In this document: positions 1 to 11,265 of the stretch, one piece after another
How positions within the stretch are numbered: position 1 is the first letter of the stretch
Layout: the number at the start of each line of letters is the position of its first letter
Assembly (NCBI GenBank): GCA_029964075.1
Contig: CM057135.1
Coordinates: forward strand, 11,682,863-11,746,862
Length of the DNA: 64,000 nt
Direction: 5' to 3'
Source: Patiria pectinifera
Lineage: Eukaryota > Echinodermata > Asteroidea > Valvatida > Asterinidae
Notes under the pieces: model-generated
Database searches by the model: none
Told to the model about the DNA's origin: nothing
Seen by the model: only the letters and a program-made list of their open reading frames with translations
Position numbers and translations under genes: made by a program

Positions 1-43
1 AGCTGTTTCGGTGTGTACACCGAAACAGCTAAAAAAAAACTAG
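1..43 (+). repeat. Helitron-like 3' terminus: perfect hairpin plus CTAG
   Basis: Bases 1-30 form a perfect 30-base palindrome that starts AGCTGTTTCGG and ends CCGAAACAGCT, followed by an A-run and CTAG at 40-43. A short stem-loop just before a CTRR end is the known signature of a Helitron 3' terminus. The same hairpin-A-run-CTAG arrangement recurs at 5774-5824 and 23948-23982, so it is a family feature. The rest of the element lies to the left of the window. Confidence 0.65.
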
Positions 44-1089
44 AGATGTGTTTGTGGACAAACACAAGCTGTTTCGGATATTCGAAATACTCTGTGCACG
101 TGATGAACAATCAGTGACGTCACTATAAATGTCATCTATACCAGCACATCATAATACGTACATCAAGTTACATGTACAACCAATCGAACATTATAGTTCT
201 GTAGATGACCTATTAAAGAATAAAATGTCCCTTTAAGGGACGTCACATGACATTTGATGATGACGTGACCATCTAAGGGTAGTAGTCTTAGTGTGTATTA
301 TACCAAGTATAAAGGCGATCGAATTTACGAAAGTGCCAAAGAGGAGTGTTTTAAAACGTGTACAAAACCTATGGAGAAAATGTGTATCTTTAATGTGAAG
401 TAACGTGACACCTGATGATGTCATGATCACGAATTTCGTCTAGGACCATCTGTGGGTGGTGGTCTTAGTATGAATGAAGTCTAAAGTCGATTGGATTTAC
501 GAAGATGCCAAACTGGAGTGTTTTAAAACGTGTACAAAACATATGGGGCAAAATGCATCTTTAATGTGACGTAGTTCGACACCTGATGACGTCACATTCA
601 CGAATTTCTTCTAGAACCATCTGTGGGTGATGGTTGAAGTGTGTCCCAAGTGTAACGTCGATCGGATGTACGAAAGTGCCCAAATGGAGCGTTTTAACAC
701 GTGTACAAACGCTATGGGGAAAAGTGTATCTTTAATGTGACGTAACCTGACACCTGATGATGTCATGATCACGAATTTCGTCTAGGACCATCTGTGGGTG
801 GTGGTCTTAGTATGAATGAAGTCTAAAGTCGATTGGATTTACGAAGATGCCAAACTGGAGTGTTTTAAAACGTGTACAAAACATATGGGGCAAAATGCAT
901 CTTTAATGTGACGTAGTTCGACACCTGATGACGTCACATTCACGAATTTCTTCTAGAACCATGTGTGGGTGGTGTTCTAAGTATGTACCAAGTCTGAAAT
1001 CAAAAGTGCCAAAGTAGACTGGTAGAAGAAACGTGTGTAAAACCTATGGAGAAAAAGGTGGAAAAAGGAGGGGAAAAAAGAAAAACTAG
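44..1089 (+). repeat. Helitron-like array unit A: leader plus about 4 core repeats
   Basis: The unit opens with a leader (TGTGTTTGT..ACAAACACA hairpin, then AGCTGTTTCGGATATT) and continues with about four ~171-bp core repeats. Each core holds TGATGACGTCA-type sites, a 'ggaccatctgtgggtggtgg' block, 'acgaaagtgcc' and 'gttttaaaacgtgtacaaa'. Cores are anchored near 346, 518, 690 and 860. The last core changes to 'ggtagaagaaacgtgt', followed by an A-rich tract and CTAG at 1086-1089. The unit contains no coding capacity; small open frames here are by-products of the repeat. Confidence 0.7.
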
Positions 1090-3180
1090 AAATGTGTTTG
1101 TGGACAAACCCAAGCTGTTTCGGATATTTGAAATACTCTGTGCACATGACGAACAATCAGTGATGTCACTGTAAATGTCATCTATATAACAGCACATTAT
1201 AATACATACATGTACATGTCAAGATAGAACCAAATCGAACATTATAGTTCTGTAGATATAGACCTATAAAAGAATAATATGCCCCTTTAAGGGACGTCAT
1301 ATGACATTTGATGATGACGTCACTTCAATTTTCATATATAAACCATCCCTGTGAATGTGCATACCAAGTTTTAATCCAATTGGACTTGTACTTTCGAAGT
1401 TAAAGCGATTTGAAGAAATGCTCATTTAATGTCACGTCACGTGACACATGATGACGTCATCGTTATGAACTCACTGGGGACCACCTTAGGCTGCTGGTCT
1501 TACTAGTGTCTGACAAGTGTAAAGTCAATCTGACATAAAAGTATGGAAGTGAAAAAGTGTATCAGTTTGAAGAAAAATGTGTACAAAACCAATAAGGAAA
1601 CAATGCATATTTCATGTGATGTAAACTGACATCTCATGACGTCATGATGACGACTTTCTGCTAAGACCATCTGTGGGTGGTAGTCTAGGTGTGTTCCAAG
1701 TCTAACATGGATCGCATTTACGAAAGTGCCAAAGTAGAGTGTTTTAAAACGTGTACAAACCCTATGGGGAAAATGCATCTTTAATGTAACGTAACCTGAA
1801 ACCTGATGACGTCACGATGACGACTTTCTTCTATGACCATCTATGAGTAGTGGTCTAAGTGTGTACCAAGTATAAGGTCGGTCGAATTTACGAAAGTGCC
1901 AAAGTGGAGCGTTTTAAAACATGTACAAAACCAGAGGGGAAAATGTGCATCTTTAATGTAAAGTAACGTGACACCTGATGACGTCACGATCATGAATTTC
2001 TTCTAGGACCATCTGTGGGAGATGGTCTAAGTGTGTACTAAGTGTAACGTTGATCGGATGTACGAAAGTGCCAAAATGGAGCGTTTTAAAATGTGTACAT
2101 TAACCCTATGGGGAAAGTGTATCTTTAATGTGACGTAATCTGACATCTGATGACGTCATGGTCACGAATTTCGTCTAGGACCATCTATTGGTGGTGGTCT
2201 AAGTATGAATTAAGTTTAAAGTCGATCAGATTTACGAAGATGCCAAACTGGAGTGTTTTAAAACGTGTACAAAACCTAAGGGGAAATTTGCATCTTTAAT
2301 GTGAAGTAACGTGACACCTGGTAACGTCACGATCACGAATTTCTTCTAGGACCATCTGTGGGTCGTGGTGTAAGTGTGTATCAAGTGTAACGTCGATCAG
2401 ATTTACGAAAGTGCCGAAATGGAGCGTTTTAAAACGTGTACAAACCCAATGGGGAAAAATAAATCTTTAATGTGACGTAACCTGACACCTGATGACGTCA
2501 CAATCTTGAATTTCGTTAAGGACCATCTGTGGGTGGTGGTCTAAGTATGAATTAAGTCTGAAGCCCATCAGATGCATGACGGTGCCTAAAGTGGAGTGTT
2601 TTAAAACGTGTACAAAACATATGGGGAAAATGCATCTTTATTGTGACTTAACCCGACACATGATGACGTAACGATCACGAATTTCTTCTAGGACCATCTG
2701 TGGGTAGTGGTCTAAGTATGAAATAAGTTTAAAGTCGATCGGATTTACGAAGATGCCAAACTGGAGGGTTTTAAAACGTGTACAAAACAAATGGGGGAAA
2801 ATGCTTCTTTAAAGTGATGTAATTTGACACCTGATGACTGTACGATCACGAATTTCTTCTAGGAGCATCTGTTGGTGGTGATTTTAGTATGTACCAAGTC
2901 TGAAGTTGATCAGATTTACGAAAGTGCCAAAAGTGGAGTGTTTTAAAACGTGTACAAAACATATGGGGAAAAATGCATCTTTAATGTGACGTAACCCGAC
3001 ACCTGATGACGTCACGATCACAAATTTCTTCCAGACACATCTGAGGGTGGTGGTCTAAGTATGTACCAAGTCTCATGCCGATCGGGTTTACGAAAGTGCC
3101 AAAGTGGCATGGTAGAAGAAAAACGTGTACAAACCCTATGAAGAAAAGTGGAAAAATAAGAAAGAAAAAAAAAGAACTAG
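1090..3180 (+). repeat. Helitron-like array unit B: leader plus about 9 core repeats
   Basis: It has the same leader as unit A (TGTGTTTGT..ACAAACACA, then AGCTGTTTCGGATATT at about 1113). A ~350-bp lead-in is followed by about nine cores of ~170 bp (anchors near 1739, 1909, 2080, 2258, 2425, 2598, 2768 and 2938). The terminal variant core carries 'ggtagaagaaaaacgtgt', then an A-rich tract and CTAG at 3177-3180. The core number differs from units A and C while leader and tail are conserved. This is the architecture known from bivalve 'pearl'/HINE-type elements with expandable central repeats. Confidence 0.7.
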
Positions 3181-4576
3181 AAATGTGTTTGTGGACAAAC
3201 ACAAGCTGTTTCGGATATTTGAAATACTCTGAGCACGGGATGAACAATCAGTGACGTCACTATAAATGTCATCTATAACAGCACATTATAATATGTACAT
3301 TTCAAGTTACAACCAAATCGAACATTTTAGTTCTGTAGATATAGACCTATAAAAGAATAAAATGCCCCTTTAAGGGACTTCACATGATATTTGATGATGA
3401 TGTCACTTCAATTTCCATCTATAACACATCCATGTGAATATACATACCAAAGTTTAACCCAATCAGACTTGTACTCCGAAGTTCAGTTTGAAGAAAAACG
3501 TGCACAAAACCAATAGGGAAACAATGCATCTTTAATGTAATGTAACCTGACACATCATGACGCCACGATGACGAATTTCTTGTAGGACCATCTATGGGTA
3601 GTGGTCTAAGTGTGTACCAAGTATAAAGTCGATCAAATTTACGAAAGTGCCAAAGTGGAGCGTTTTAAAACCTATGGGGAAAATGTGCATCTTTAATGTG
3701 AAGTAACGTGACATCTGATGAAGTCACAATCACGAATTTCTTCAAGGACCATCTGTTGGTGATGGTCTAAGTGTGTACCAAGTGTAACGTCGATCGGATT
3801 TACGAAAGTGCCGAAATGGAGCGTTTTAAAACATGTACAAACCCTATGGGGAAAAATGCACCTTTAATGTAACGTAACCTGACACTTGATGACGTCACAA
3901 TCACGAATTTAGTCTAGGACCATCTGTGGGTGGTGGTCTAAGTGTGTACCAAGTATAAAGTCGATCAAATTTACGAAAGTGCCAAAAAGTGGAGCGTTTT
4001 AAAACGTGTACAAACCTATTGGGAAAATGTGCATCTTTAATGTAAAGTAACGTGACACCTGATGACGTCACGATCACGAATTTCTTCAAAAACCATTTGT
4101 GGGTGATGGTCAAAGTGTGTACCAAGTGTAACGTTGATCAGATTTACGAAAGTGCCGAAATGGAGCATTTTAAAACATGTACAAACCCTATGGGGAAAAT
4201 GCATCTTTAATGTGACGTAACCTGACTCTTAATGACGTCACGATCACGAATTTCTTCTACGACCATCTGTGGGTGGTGGTCTAATTATGAATTAAGTTTA
4301 AAGTCGATCGGATTTACGAAGATGCCAAACTGGAGTGTTTTAAAACGTGTACAAAACATATGGGGAAAAATGCATCTTTAATGTGACGTAACCTGACACC
4401 TGATGACGTCACGATCACAAATTTCTTCTTGGACCATTTGTAAGTGGTGGTCTAAGTATGTACCAAGTCTGAAATCAATCGGATTTATAAAAGTGGCAAA
4501 GTGGACTGCCAGAAGAAACGTGTGTTAAACCTATGGAGAAAAAATCTGAAAAAGGAGAAGAAAAAAAAAAAACTAG
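3181..4576 (+). repeat. Helitron-like array unit C: leader plus about 6 core repeats
   Basis: This is the third copy of the same leader-cores-tail design. Core anchors lie near 3487 (variant), 3659, 3820, 3994, 4166 and 4336. The terminal variant at about 4500 is followed by an A-rich tract and CTAG at 4573-4576. It shares the 'gacctataaaagaataaaatgcccctttaaggga' block with the other leaders. Nothing in it is coding. Confidence 0.7.
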
Positions 4577-5439
4577 ACGGACGTTGTGTTTGTAGGTAAA
4601 CAAACACCGAGCTGTTTCGGTGTTTTTTTCTGTCTTTGAATGAAAAAGATTGACGTGGCCATCGGCGGCTATCGAACCCAGAACCTTTGTGTGGGGATTC
4701 CAAGTTTTTGCCGTGTGTGCCAAGTCGATTTATGTCAGACGTCCTAAATCCACGTGGTTCAATGTGTGCGCAGTCCTCTTTTCTTTGCGTTTGGGAACGG
4801 TAGCTAGATACGCAGTACGATTGCTTTTAAATGTACATGTACATGTATATCACACCGTCTATGGATCAACCAATCTGAATTGACAATTCATGTTTGAAGA
4901 TAAAATTAATTAGTGTTTTACACTTAAAAATTGATCACTCTGTCACATTACAGTGCATTTTTCTTCCTTCACCCAAAGAGTACATGTGTAGCATCAGAAA
5001 TGTGTTCAACTATATATAACTGTGTACATTAATGGTTAAAGTTGGTAATTACTATCACAATTCTTTTTAAAATTGTAAAATGCAAATAAAATTAATGAAT
5101 TGAAGTGAATTGCACTTTTCGTGTCTGTATGCTTATACACGTGTATTACTTTTTACAAATCATTTTATGGCATACGTGTCTTTAAATACTTTTGATATCC
5201 ATGTGCTTTCTCAGAAGGAATTGACACATGACCTCTAAAAATGAATTTCAGATCCTCTGGAAAGACATTTCAGCCAAATAAAAAGTGTCCCTCAAGTGTC
5301 CCTCATCTGGAGCCATGGGGATGAAAATGATGCAAAGTCAGGGTGCCCTCACATGACAGCAAATAAAGTCACTATGATTTCACCTATCAAATACGTATAC
5401 ATGTATAACAGATCCCAATATCAACCCTATGAAGAAAAG

Positions 5440-5574
5440 AACGTGTACAAACCCTATGGAGAAAAGAACGTGTACAAACCCTATGGAGAAAAGAACGTGT
5501 ACAAACCCTATGGAGAAAAGAACGTGTACAAACCCTATGGAGCAAAGAACGTGTACAAACCCTATGGACAAAAA
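5440..5574 (+). repeat. 27-bp minisatellite, 5 copies
   Basis: Five head-to-tail copies of a 27-bp unit (AACGTGTACAAACCCTATGG + AGAAAAG) are almost identical. The unit is the same 'acgtgtacaaaacctatgg' block that occurs once per ~170-bp core, so a sub-segment of the satellite core has been amplified separately. Because 27 is a multiple of three, it creates an open frame with a nine-residue repeat (NVYKPYGEK). I regard this as an accident. Confidence 0.9.
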
Positions 5575-5773
5575 AATGCCCCTTTAATGTTACGTAACTT
5601 GACACCTGATGACGTCATGATGACAATTTTCTTCTAGGACCCTCTCTGGATGATTGTCTAAGTATGTACCAAGTCTGAAGTCGATCAAATTTACAAAAGT
5701 GTGTACAAAACCTATGGGCGAATTGACTGACTAAGAAAAAAAAAAAGAAAAGAAAAATCTTAACGAAAACAAG

Positions 5774-5824
5774 AGCTGTTTCGGTGTGTACACCGAAACA
5801 GCTAAAAAAAGAAAAAGAAACTAG
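5774..5824 (+). repeat. Second hairpin + CTAG terminus
   Basis: The 30-bp perfect palindrome (AGCTGTTTCGG...CCGAAACAGCT) at 5774-5803 is followed by an A-rich tract and CTAG at 5821-5824. It matches bases 1-43 and 23948-23982. Immediately downstream is another hairpin, CTATGTCTGTT..AACAGAACATAG. Confidence 0.65.
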
Positions 5825-7066
5825 AGATCTATGTCTGTTTGCAACAGAACATAGGGCTTTTCCGCATTATGATTTTTTTTTATCAATAATATGCCCTGAA
5901 TATGCATGAACATAAAATCTGTCAAAGTTAGCCGAAAAATCAGCTAAAACGGTCACTGTGGACAGGATTTCATCTCGGCAATACGATGTATGTGCGTGTG
6001 TACAAGGTCTTTGCTTGGACAAAGAGTGATCTAAATAAATTACTGGCAAAGAGTCGAAAACGCACTTTGAAAATCGACAGTTATTTTTAAATTTTTGATG
6101 ACGTCATCGTGACGTCATTTCGAACTTTGCATACTAGTATGATTAACTACCTACCCACCAAGTTTCATGACAATTGGACCTTCCTTATATTCTGACTCTT
6201 GGGAATATTTTCAATCAAATGGCAAACGTAAAAAAATACGATTTCTTTTTCCTTTTCATAGTACGATTTCATTATACGATTTCTTTTTCCTTTTCAAGAC
6301 TTGTGGAGAAAGCTGTGTACAAAGTCTATGAGAAAAATTAATTATTCATAAATCCATAATAAATCACTTGATGACGTCACCATGACGTCACTCTTCGGGA
6401 CACATCTTGGCTAAAAGGACTATGCTTATGCCAACTTTCAATGATATCTGACAAAGATTAATGCCAAAAGTGCTAAAATACGTCACTGTCTATGCGCATG
6501 CATGAACATAAAATCTGTCAAAGTTAGCCGAAAATCTGCTAAAACGGTCACTGTGAACAGGATTTAACCTCAGCAACACGTGCGCTGCAGGCTGACTGAC
6601 ATACGATGTATGTGCCTATCTACAACGTACGTGCATGTACATGTACGCATTGTGGACGTCCTGTGCATGTTTTAAAGCAGAGGTATTGTCAACCTGAAGT
6701 TTTAAGCGTGCGTAGGGCATGTCCGAGTTTGCTCATTGCCTCGAAGCTTTAAAATGTTTTAGACCTACCCTTAAATGGACAATTTAAGGAAAAAACTAAT
6801 TTAAAAACTGCCATGGTTGATTTTTCAGGAATTTTCAAAAGAAAAAGGGTCTTTTCATTATAACTTCCGGTTTGATGACGTCATCTGCCTAAAACTTCGC
6901 ACACGTCTTAAAGGGGTTAAGGTCATCATATACACCAATATTTAGGCGATTCCGACAAACTTCGCCACAGACATCTATTCAAAATACATTTTTGAAAATT
7001 TTCAACCTGTCGCTAGAGGGCGCTCGAAGATTGCATGACGTCATTGGGTGATGATTTGAAGAATAC
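5825..7066. repeat. Non-coding repeat family flanking the Gypsy insertion (left side)
   Basis: No gene is seen. It contains TGACGTCA-rich blocks ('tgatgacgtcatcgtgacgtca' near 6100, another near 6370), 'ggtctttgcttgga' near 6006, and 'cttatgccaactttcaatgat' near 6427. Counterparts of these blocks lie at 23450-23760 on the other side of the Gypsy element. The last four bases, ATAC (7063-7066), are the left target-site duplication of that element. Confidence 0.6.
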
Positions 7067-8756
7067 TGTGGCGAAACGAGCTATACACCCTTTGTGGCGG
7101 GAATAACTAGGTGACCCGACAGTCTGACCTGATCGAAGGATGGAACTGGACCTGGCCTTAACCCAAAAAAATATTTATTAACCTCACGCAAGGATGAGCG
7201 GTTACCCTGACGCAAGGGGGGATATAGTTAACGAACGGCGGACTAAGCCTAGGGGCTGTTCGTTTGGCGGAAATATACCACCGATCTGCGATTAAGTACT
7301 TGACTTTATTAACAGAAGAGGGGACTAACTTATTCAGATATATCCAACAGAGAGCGGGACTACATAAGCTACACAGTGACCAGTTATTCCAAGACGTTAA
7401 TCAGTTAGTTTATTCCTGTAGCACACTTCGATTATAATGTCAATGCGTCACTATTCGATAATTTATACAATGATAAACCTCACCGTTAAGATAAATCCAG
7501 GTAGACCGCAGTGTTCGAATTAACACTGATAAACCTCGTTCTTAAAACAAGCACTAGTGAACCTCGCTCTGATAATCTAGTAAACCTCACTGTGATAATG
7601 AACACTAGTAAACCTCGCTGTGAGAATAAGCACTAGTAAACCTCGCTGTGATGATGAACACTAGTAAACCTCGCTGTTAGCTGAGGGGTCAACTGCACCC
7701 CTTGTCATTAGCTTATACAATTATAACTTTCGTACGGCTCTTGGGTCAACTGCACCCTTTAGCTTATACAATTATAAACGTCTGGTTCAACAGGGGTCAA
7801 CTGCACTCCCTTATGATTAACTTGCACAATTATAATTCACAGCTGAGCGGGGTTATTCACTTAAGGTAAACCTCACTTGGGTATACCTCACCTATACTTC
7901 TCGGGGTTCCTAGTTTATAAAATGGTCGTCTGCACCACTGACTTAAATAACGGGCTAGTGTTCTTTCACTTAGCCCAAACTGACTCTAATGAGGTCTACA
8001 ATAACAGAATAGCTTTATACAATACAACACAGTCCTTGTTGCTCGCTTGACCAGCGAATTACACACGGGGTAGTTAGTAACGTTGTAACCCACCCGATGA
8101 TACCAATAGTCCCCTGATGACGTTAACCCAGTAAACCTTCGGGAAACTCAGGATTCACAGACTTTACAGGGCCGCAATCAACCGTTTCTACGCCATAAGT
8201 TGCACAGGACAACGGCAGACAATCCTTAAGTCTGAACTAACCTAAATGTTCCCCAACCTTCAGATTTACTCCGGGTCCGACTACTATCTTAACTCAGGCC
8301 CTATATTAACTAATCCCGACTTCTTAACAACAATGTAAACGACGAAGTCCAGCTTTACTGACCGAACACACCAGGGGCTTTCTTCCGCTCCAGTCCAACC
8401 ACGCAAATCAGTAAACGCTTGTTTCGCAACGCAGTCTCTCCCTGTAGTTTACTCAATGAAGTCTCTACCACGAGGTCTCTACCACGAGTGCCGATCCCAC
8501 GCCAGGCCACGAGGCAATCGCCCCAGACCATGCCGGACGCACGCTGCTGATTGGTCGCCGTGCGCTATCATGCACTCGATCACGCGGTACATGCCTGCAT
8601 AATTCATAGCCAGACATGCCCATCAGCCTAGTGTACATGCAGGACGCGCATGCTGATTGGATGCCCCACAGTATCACGCGCTCTAACACGCGGGCTGACG
8701 TGATGCTTACGAGACTAGACTTGATATCAGTCTACACATACCCCTGTTTCGTTACA
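7067..8756 (-). repeat. Gypsy LTR (3' LTR in element orientation)
   Basis: This 1,690-bp direct repeat has TG...CA ends and matches 21516-23188 almost base for base. It includes a short tandem block around 7540-7680 built on 'cactagtaaacctcgctgtga'. A CG-rich segment with several short palindromes lies at 8480-8700. No coding sequence is expected inside. Confidence 0.93.
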
Positions 8757-9300
8757 CAGACCCCAGCTAAGCTTATTCCGTCCCGGAATAAAAAGCTTAA
8801 CAACAAAACAAATATACGAAACAGGCCTATACTTTATACAATTATAATACAATGTTGAATAATGCACTAACATTGCGTGAGGTTGACTGAACCTCACGTG
8901 TATATGCACATTATAATCTACACATTCTCTAATAAACCTCACCACTGCGAGCGTGAGGTTTACTTACTCCATACAATTGTAATAATTGACGGGTGTGAGG
9001 TCTACCAAAACACTTATATTTGAGGTCTACTGCACCTCGTCTGATATCTACATCTACATTATTGCATTCAAAGGGGGTAATCAATTATGGCTCTAAAATA
9101 TCAACGTCTTGGTTAATTTTGTTTTTTTCTCTTACATGTAAAATCACTTGCAAAACTATGATCACTATAAACTCTCAATACAAAAATACACATACTACTG
9201 AATACGAAAATACTTTAACTCTACGTAACAAAAATAATATTCCTTTTATCTTCTAAGGATGTGATTAGTCAAGAGTTCATTTATTGTTTCTTGTTGTCGC
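8757..9300. other. Gypsy 3' untranslated region
   Basis: I see no gene. The stretch repeats the 'aacctcac'/'gtgaggtt' words that fill the LTR, including an inverted pair near 8937-8963. On the minus strand a purine-rich run adjoins the LTR (AGCTGGGGTCTG, about 8757-8768) and could serve as polypurine tract. The part after about 9060 is plain AT-rich sequence. Confidence 0.45.
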
Positions 9301-10014
9301 TCACTTCGAGTCCGAGTCGACGTAGTAGAGGTTCGCGTCCACCGGCTTGCGGAACTTGTGCCGACTGACCTCTTCGTGAACCAACTGGCCGTCCAGATAA
9401 ATGTTGCGGATGATCTTCTCCTCCACAACCGCCAGTCTCATCCTCTTAGAAGGGGGCTCCTCAGCAATGTCGGCCATGGCGTCGTCTACTTCCTCCGGGC
9501 TGGCCACCGTTATGGGGCTAAGGGGCGGCATGGACGGGGAATCTGGGAGGAATTCGCCAGGACTGCTACTCTCCACGGTAAGGAAGGATCGCGGCTTCCA
9601 ACTGGTTGGAGGGATTGGGGAACTACGGCCTACCAAAGGCGAGATGGGCGTTGGGGAAAGGGAAATTACCGCCTCCCTCACTGGGCTATCAGGTGGTCTG
9701 CTGACTGTCGCCGATGCCTGGTTGCTTGCTGCTGGTGCAGGCCTCCACCTCCCGGTCAACAAACTCCGGTCAATCGAAACGGGCATCTTTGCCACCGTCT
9801 CCTTGGGTACTCCGCCGCATTCCTCCATGTGAGCCGGATGGCAGGTCTTGTAGTGACGTCGCAGATTATCACGGCGTTTATTCTTGTAGTTACAGTGGCT
9901 GCAGCACGGGAACAGTGGTGGGCCGTGAACTATCCTCAGATGTCTCCACAGACCCTGCTTACTCGTGAATTGGTAGGCACACTGGTAGCAACGCACCGCC
10001 ATCAAGAGATCTGT
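9301..10014 (-). CDS. Two-finger C2H2 zinc-finger ORF near the Gypsy 3' end
   Basis: From the methionine at 10002 the frame encodes about 233 residues. Two C2H2-type fingers occupy the first ~55 residues (CYQCAYQFTSKQGLWRHLRIVH, with CSHCNYKNKRRDNLRRHYKTCH next). A long proline/serine-rich low-complexity middle follows, then an acidic tail ending near 9301. A polypyrimidine-CAG just before 10014 looks like a splice acceptor, so this may be the last exon of a spliced message. It lies between pol and the 3' LTR in the same orientation, so it is most likely an accessory Gypsy ORF. A captured host zinc-finger exon is the alternative. Confidence 0.55.
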   Translation of the reverse strand, partial: TDLLMAVRCYQCAYQFTSKQGLWRHLRIVHGPPLFPCCSHCNYKNKRRDNLRRHYKTCHPAHMEECGGVPKETVAKMPVSIDRSLLTGRWRPAPAASNQASATVSRPPDSPVREAVISLSPTPISPLVGRSSPIPPTSWKPRSFLTVESSSPGEFLPDSPSMPPLSPITVASPEEVDDAMADIAEEPPSKRMRLAVVEEKIIRNIYLDGQLVHEEVSRHKFRKPVDANLYYVDSDSK

Positions 10015-10078
10015 TGGGAAAACACAAAAAAACACACCAAAAAAACCACTTGGTTAGTAACGCGTTTTGTCAAGCGAC

Positions 10079-10260
10079 TAACCTAGTTTACCGATATCTT
10101 ACTGGGAGTCTATGTTCCCTCTTGGGATATCTCCTTTGAATTTCTTGAGGAACATCTACTACGACATTTTCCTTAGTGCTAAGATCATGCTCAGCCTCAG
10201 GAAGTTCAACACCCATTTGTTCCTCTTCTATCGGCCCGGCCTCGAGAACCTGTTATTGAG
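10079..10260 (-). pseudogene. Segment resembling the tail of a Gypsy polyprotein (fossil)
   Basis: One minus-strand frame reads as an acidic, E/V-rich stretch that ends with a basic motif of the type RRYPKREHRLPVRYR and a stop. Basic 'R-P-R' tails of this kind commonly close Gypsy polyproteins. It lies about 6 kb from the integrase, on the far side of a nested DDE-transposon region. This suggests that the DNA transposon landed in the Gypsy 3' coding or spacer part. The assignment is tentative. Confidence 0.4.
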
Positions 10261-10941
10261 GAAGTGTGGGACCCTTCAAGCCAAAGCGGGAGACGGTCCA
10301 CGCATGAACGCACACGGTACGGCCGTGCATGGTGACGGTTTGCAGTGGGGCTTGTATCTTTAGGGCAGACAAAAGATCAATTACAGGATAAGTGATCCTT
10401 TGTTGAATGTTTACTGCCCTTATTAAATCCCTGGCCAGTTCACCTCGTTGACCAGTTGGTTTTTTTTATTACAAAACAAACTGTTATTATAAATTTCCTA
10501 ATTTTTCCTTAACACTTCTTTTCCGCTTTTTCTCATTAGGTATTGACGTAAAATTGAACAAGTGTCTACAGGGTGATAAGAATAACTAGCATCCGTTTTT
10601 TTTTCCTTTTGAAACTTGTTGATGAGAATGAATAAATCAATGAATGATTTGTTTTACTGGTCTTTTGTCGTTCTTTCATTTTTGGTTCGTCTTTTTGGGG
10701 GGTTCATTTTAATTCATATTGCTCCGTGAGAGTTAAGAGTAAGGAGTCAAAGTTATCAATTGGGTTAAGTTGAAACTAATATAAGGGGAGATGGATTTTT
10801 CTTTTTATTTAATTCTTTATTTCACGAGCACAGGAATTTCTCTTTTGTGAACATGTGTGGCTCTGAAAAGAGCCGTTTGGTTTGATTTTGGACTGGAACG
10901 GGCTGGTAGTCGATGGCTGTTACGTCTTGTGTGTGGTTCTC
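10261..10941. other. Non-coding stretch at the left side of the nested transposon
   Basis: No gene is recognised; the sequence is AT-rich with T-runs. CTACAGGGTGA at about 10567 resembles the start of the MITE at 13157, but no partner was found. The left boundary of the nested DNA transposon probably lies here. Confidence 0.35.
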
Positions 10942-11265
10942 CTATAGTTTGTGGACCAGTCGGTTGTGGCGTTCCCTATCGGCTGCACTCTGGAAAACCT
11001 TTTGGCATCCCTGCTTGCATCGTCGATCTCCCTCTAGTGTCGACGGTAGGCCTTCATCCAAGTCTTGGGATTGTAGTTTGCCAGTTGTTGCCAGGAAAGC
11101 CATTTCCTCCCATGTGTTGAAATGTCCTTGGAAACGTTGTGACTGTTGTGGTGTAAACGTGCATCCCCCACCAAACTCGCGCAGGAAGGTCATTAATTTC
11201 TTGGACTGTACTGGCTTGCTGGAGCAGTGATGACATCCCTTATCGACGCATTTGATGAACTCTAT
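10942..11265 (-). pseudogene. C-terminal zinc-binding segment of the DDE transposase-like gene
   Basis: This open minus-strand frame is bounded upstream by a TAG at about 11266. It contains CVDKGCHHC, then 'LREFGGGC', then a C2H2-like end (CKQGCQKVFQSAADRERHNRLVH). It follows the DDE ORF in the same direction after about 170 bp and matches the type of tail expected for that protein. The stop and the frame change relative to the main ORF suggest a pseudogene. An alternative is a separate 3' exon. Confidence 0.45.

Larger units (their letters stand above)
4577..5824 (+). repeat. Diverged array unit D with hairpin-CTAG end
   Basis: It begins with a related but different leader (TGTTTGTAGGTAAACAAACA hairpin, then GAGCTGTTTCGGTG). 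About 700 bp of unrelated AT-rich sequence follow, then one family core at about 5580-5710 preceded by a 27-bp minisatellite. It ends with 'aaatcttaacgaaaacaag', the hairpin at 5774-5803 and CTAG at 5821-5824. A full hairpin end is present here, whereas the joins of A to B and B to C lack it. Confidence 0.55.

Noticed and set aside
233-4723. Many 60-110 residue open frames on both strands
   Set aside because: They repeat with the ~170-bp satellite period, share no codon bias and match no domain.
5440-5574. CRISPR-like array
   Set aside because: The repeats are directly adjacent with no spacers, and this is an animal genome.
5296-5637. Open frame with a nine-residue repeat (NVYKPYGEK)
   Set aside because: It is produced by a 27-bp non-coding minisatellite; the antisense frames are open for the same reason, and there is no context for a gene.
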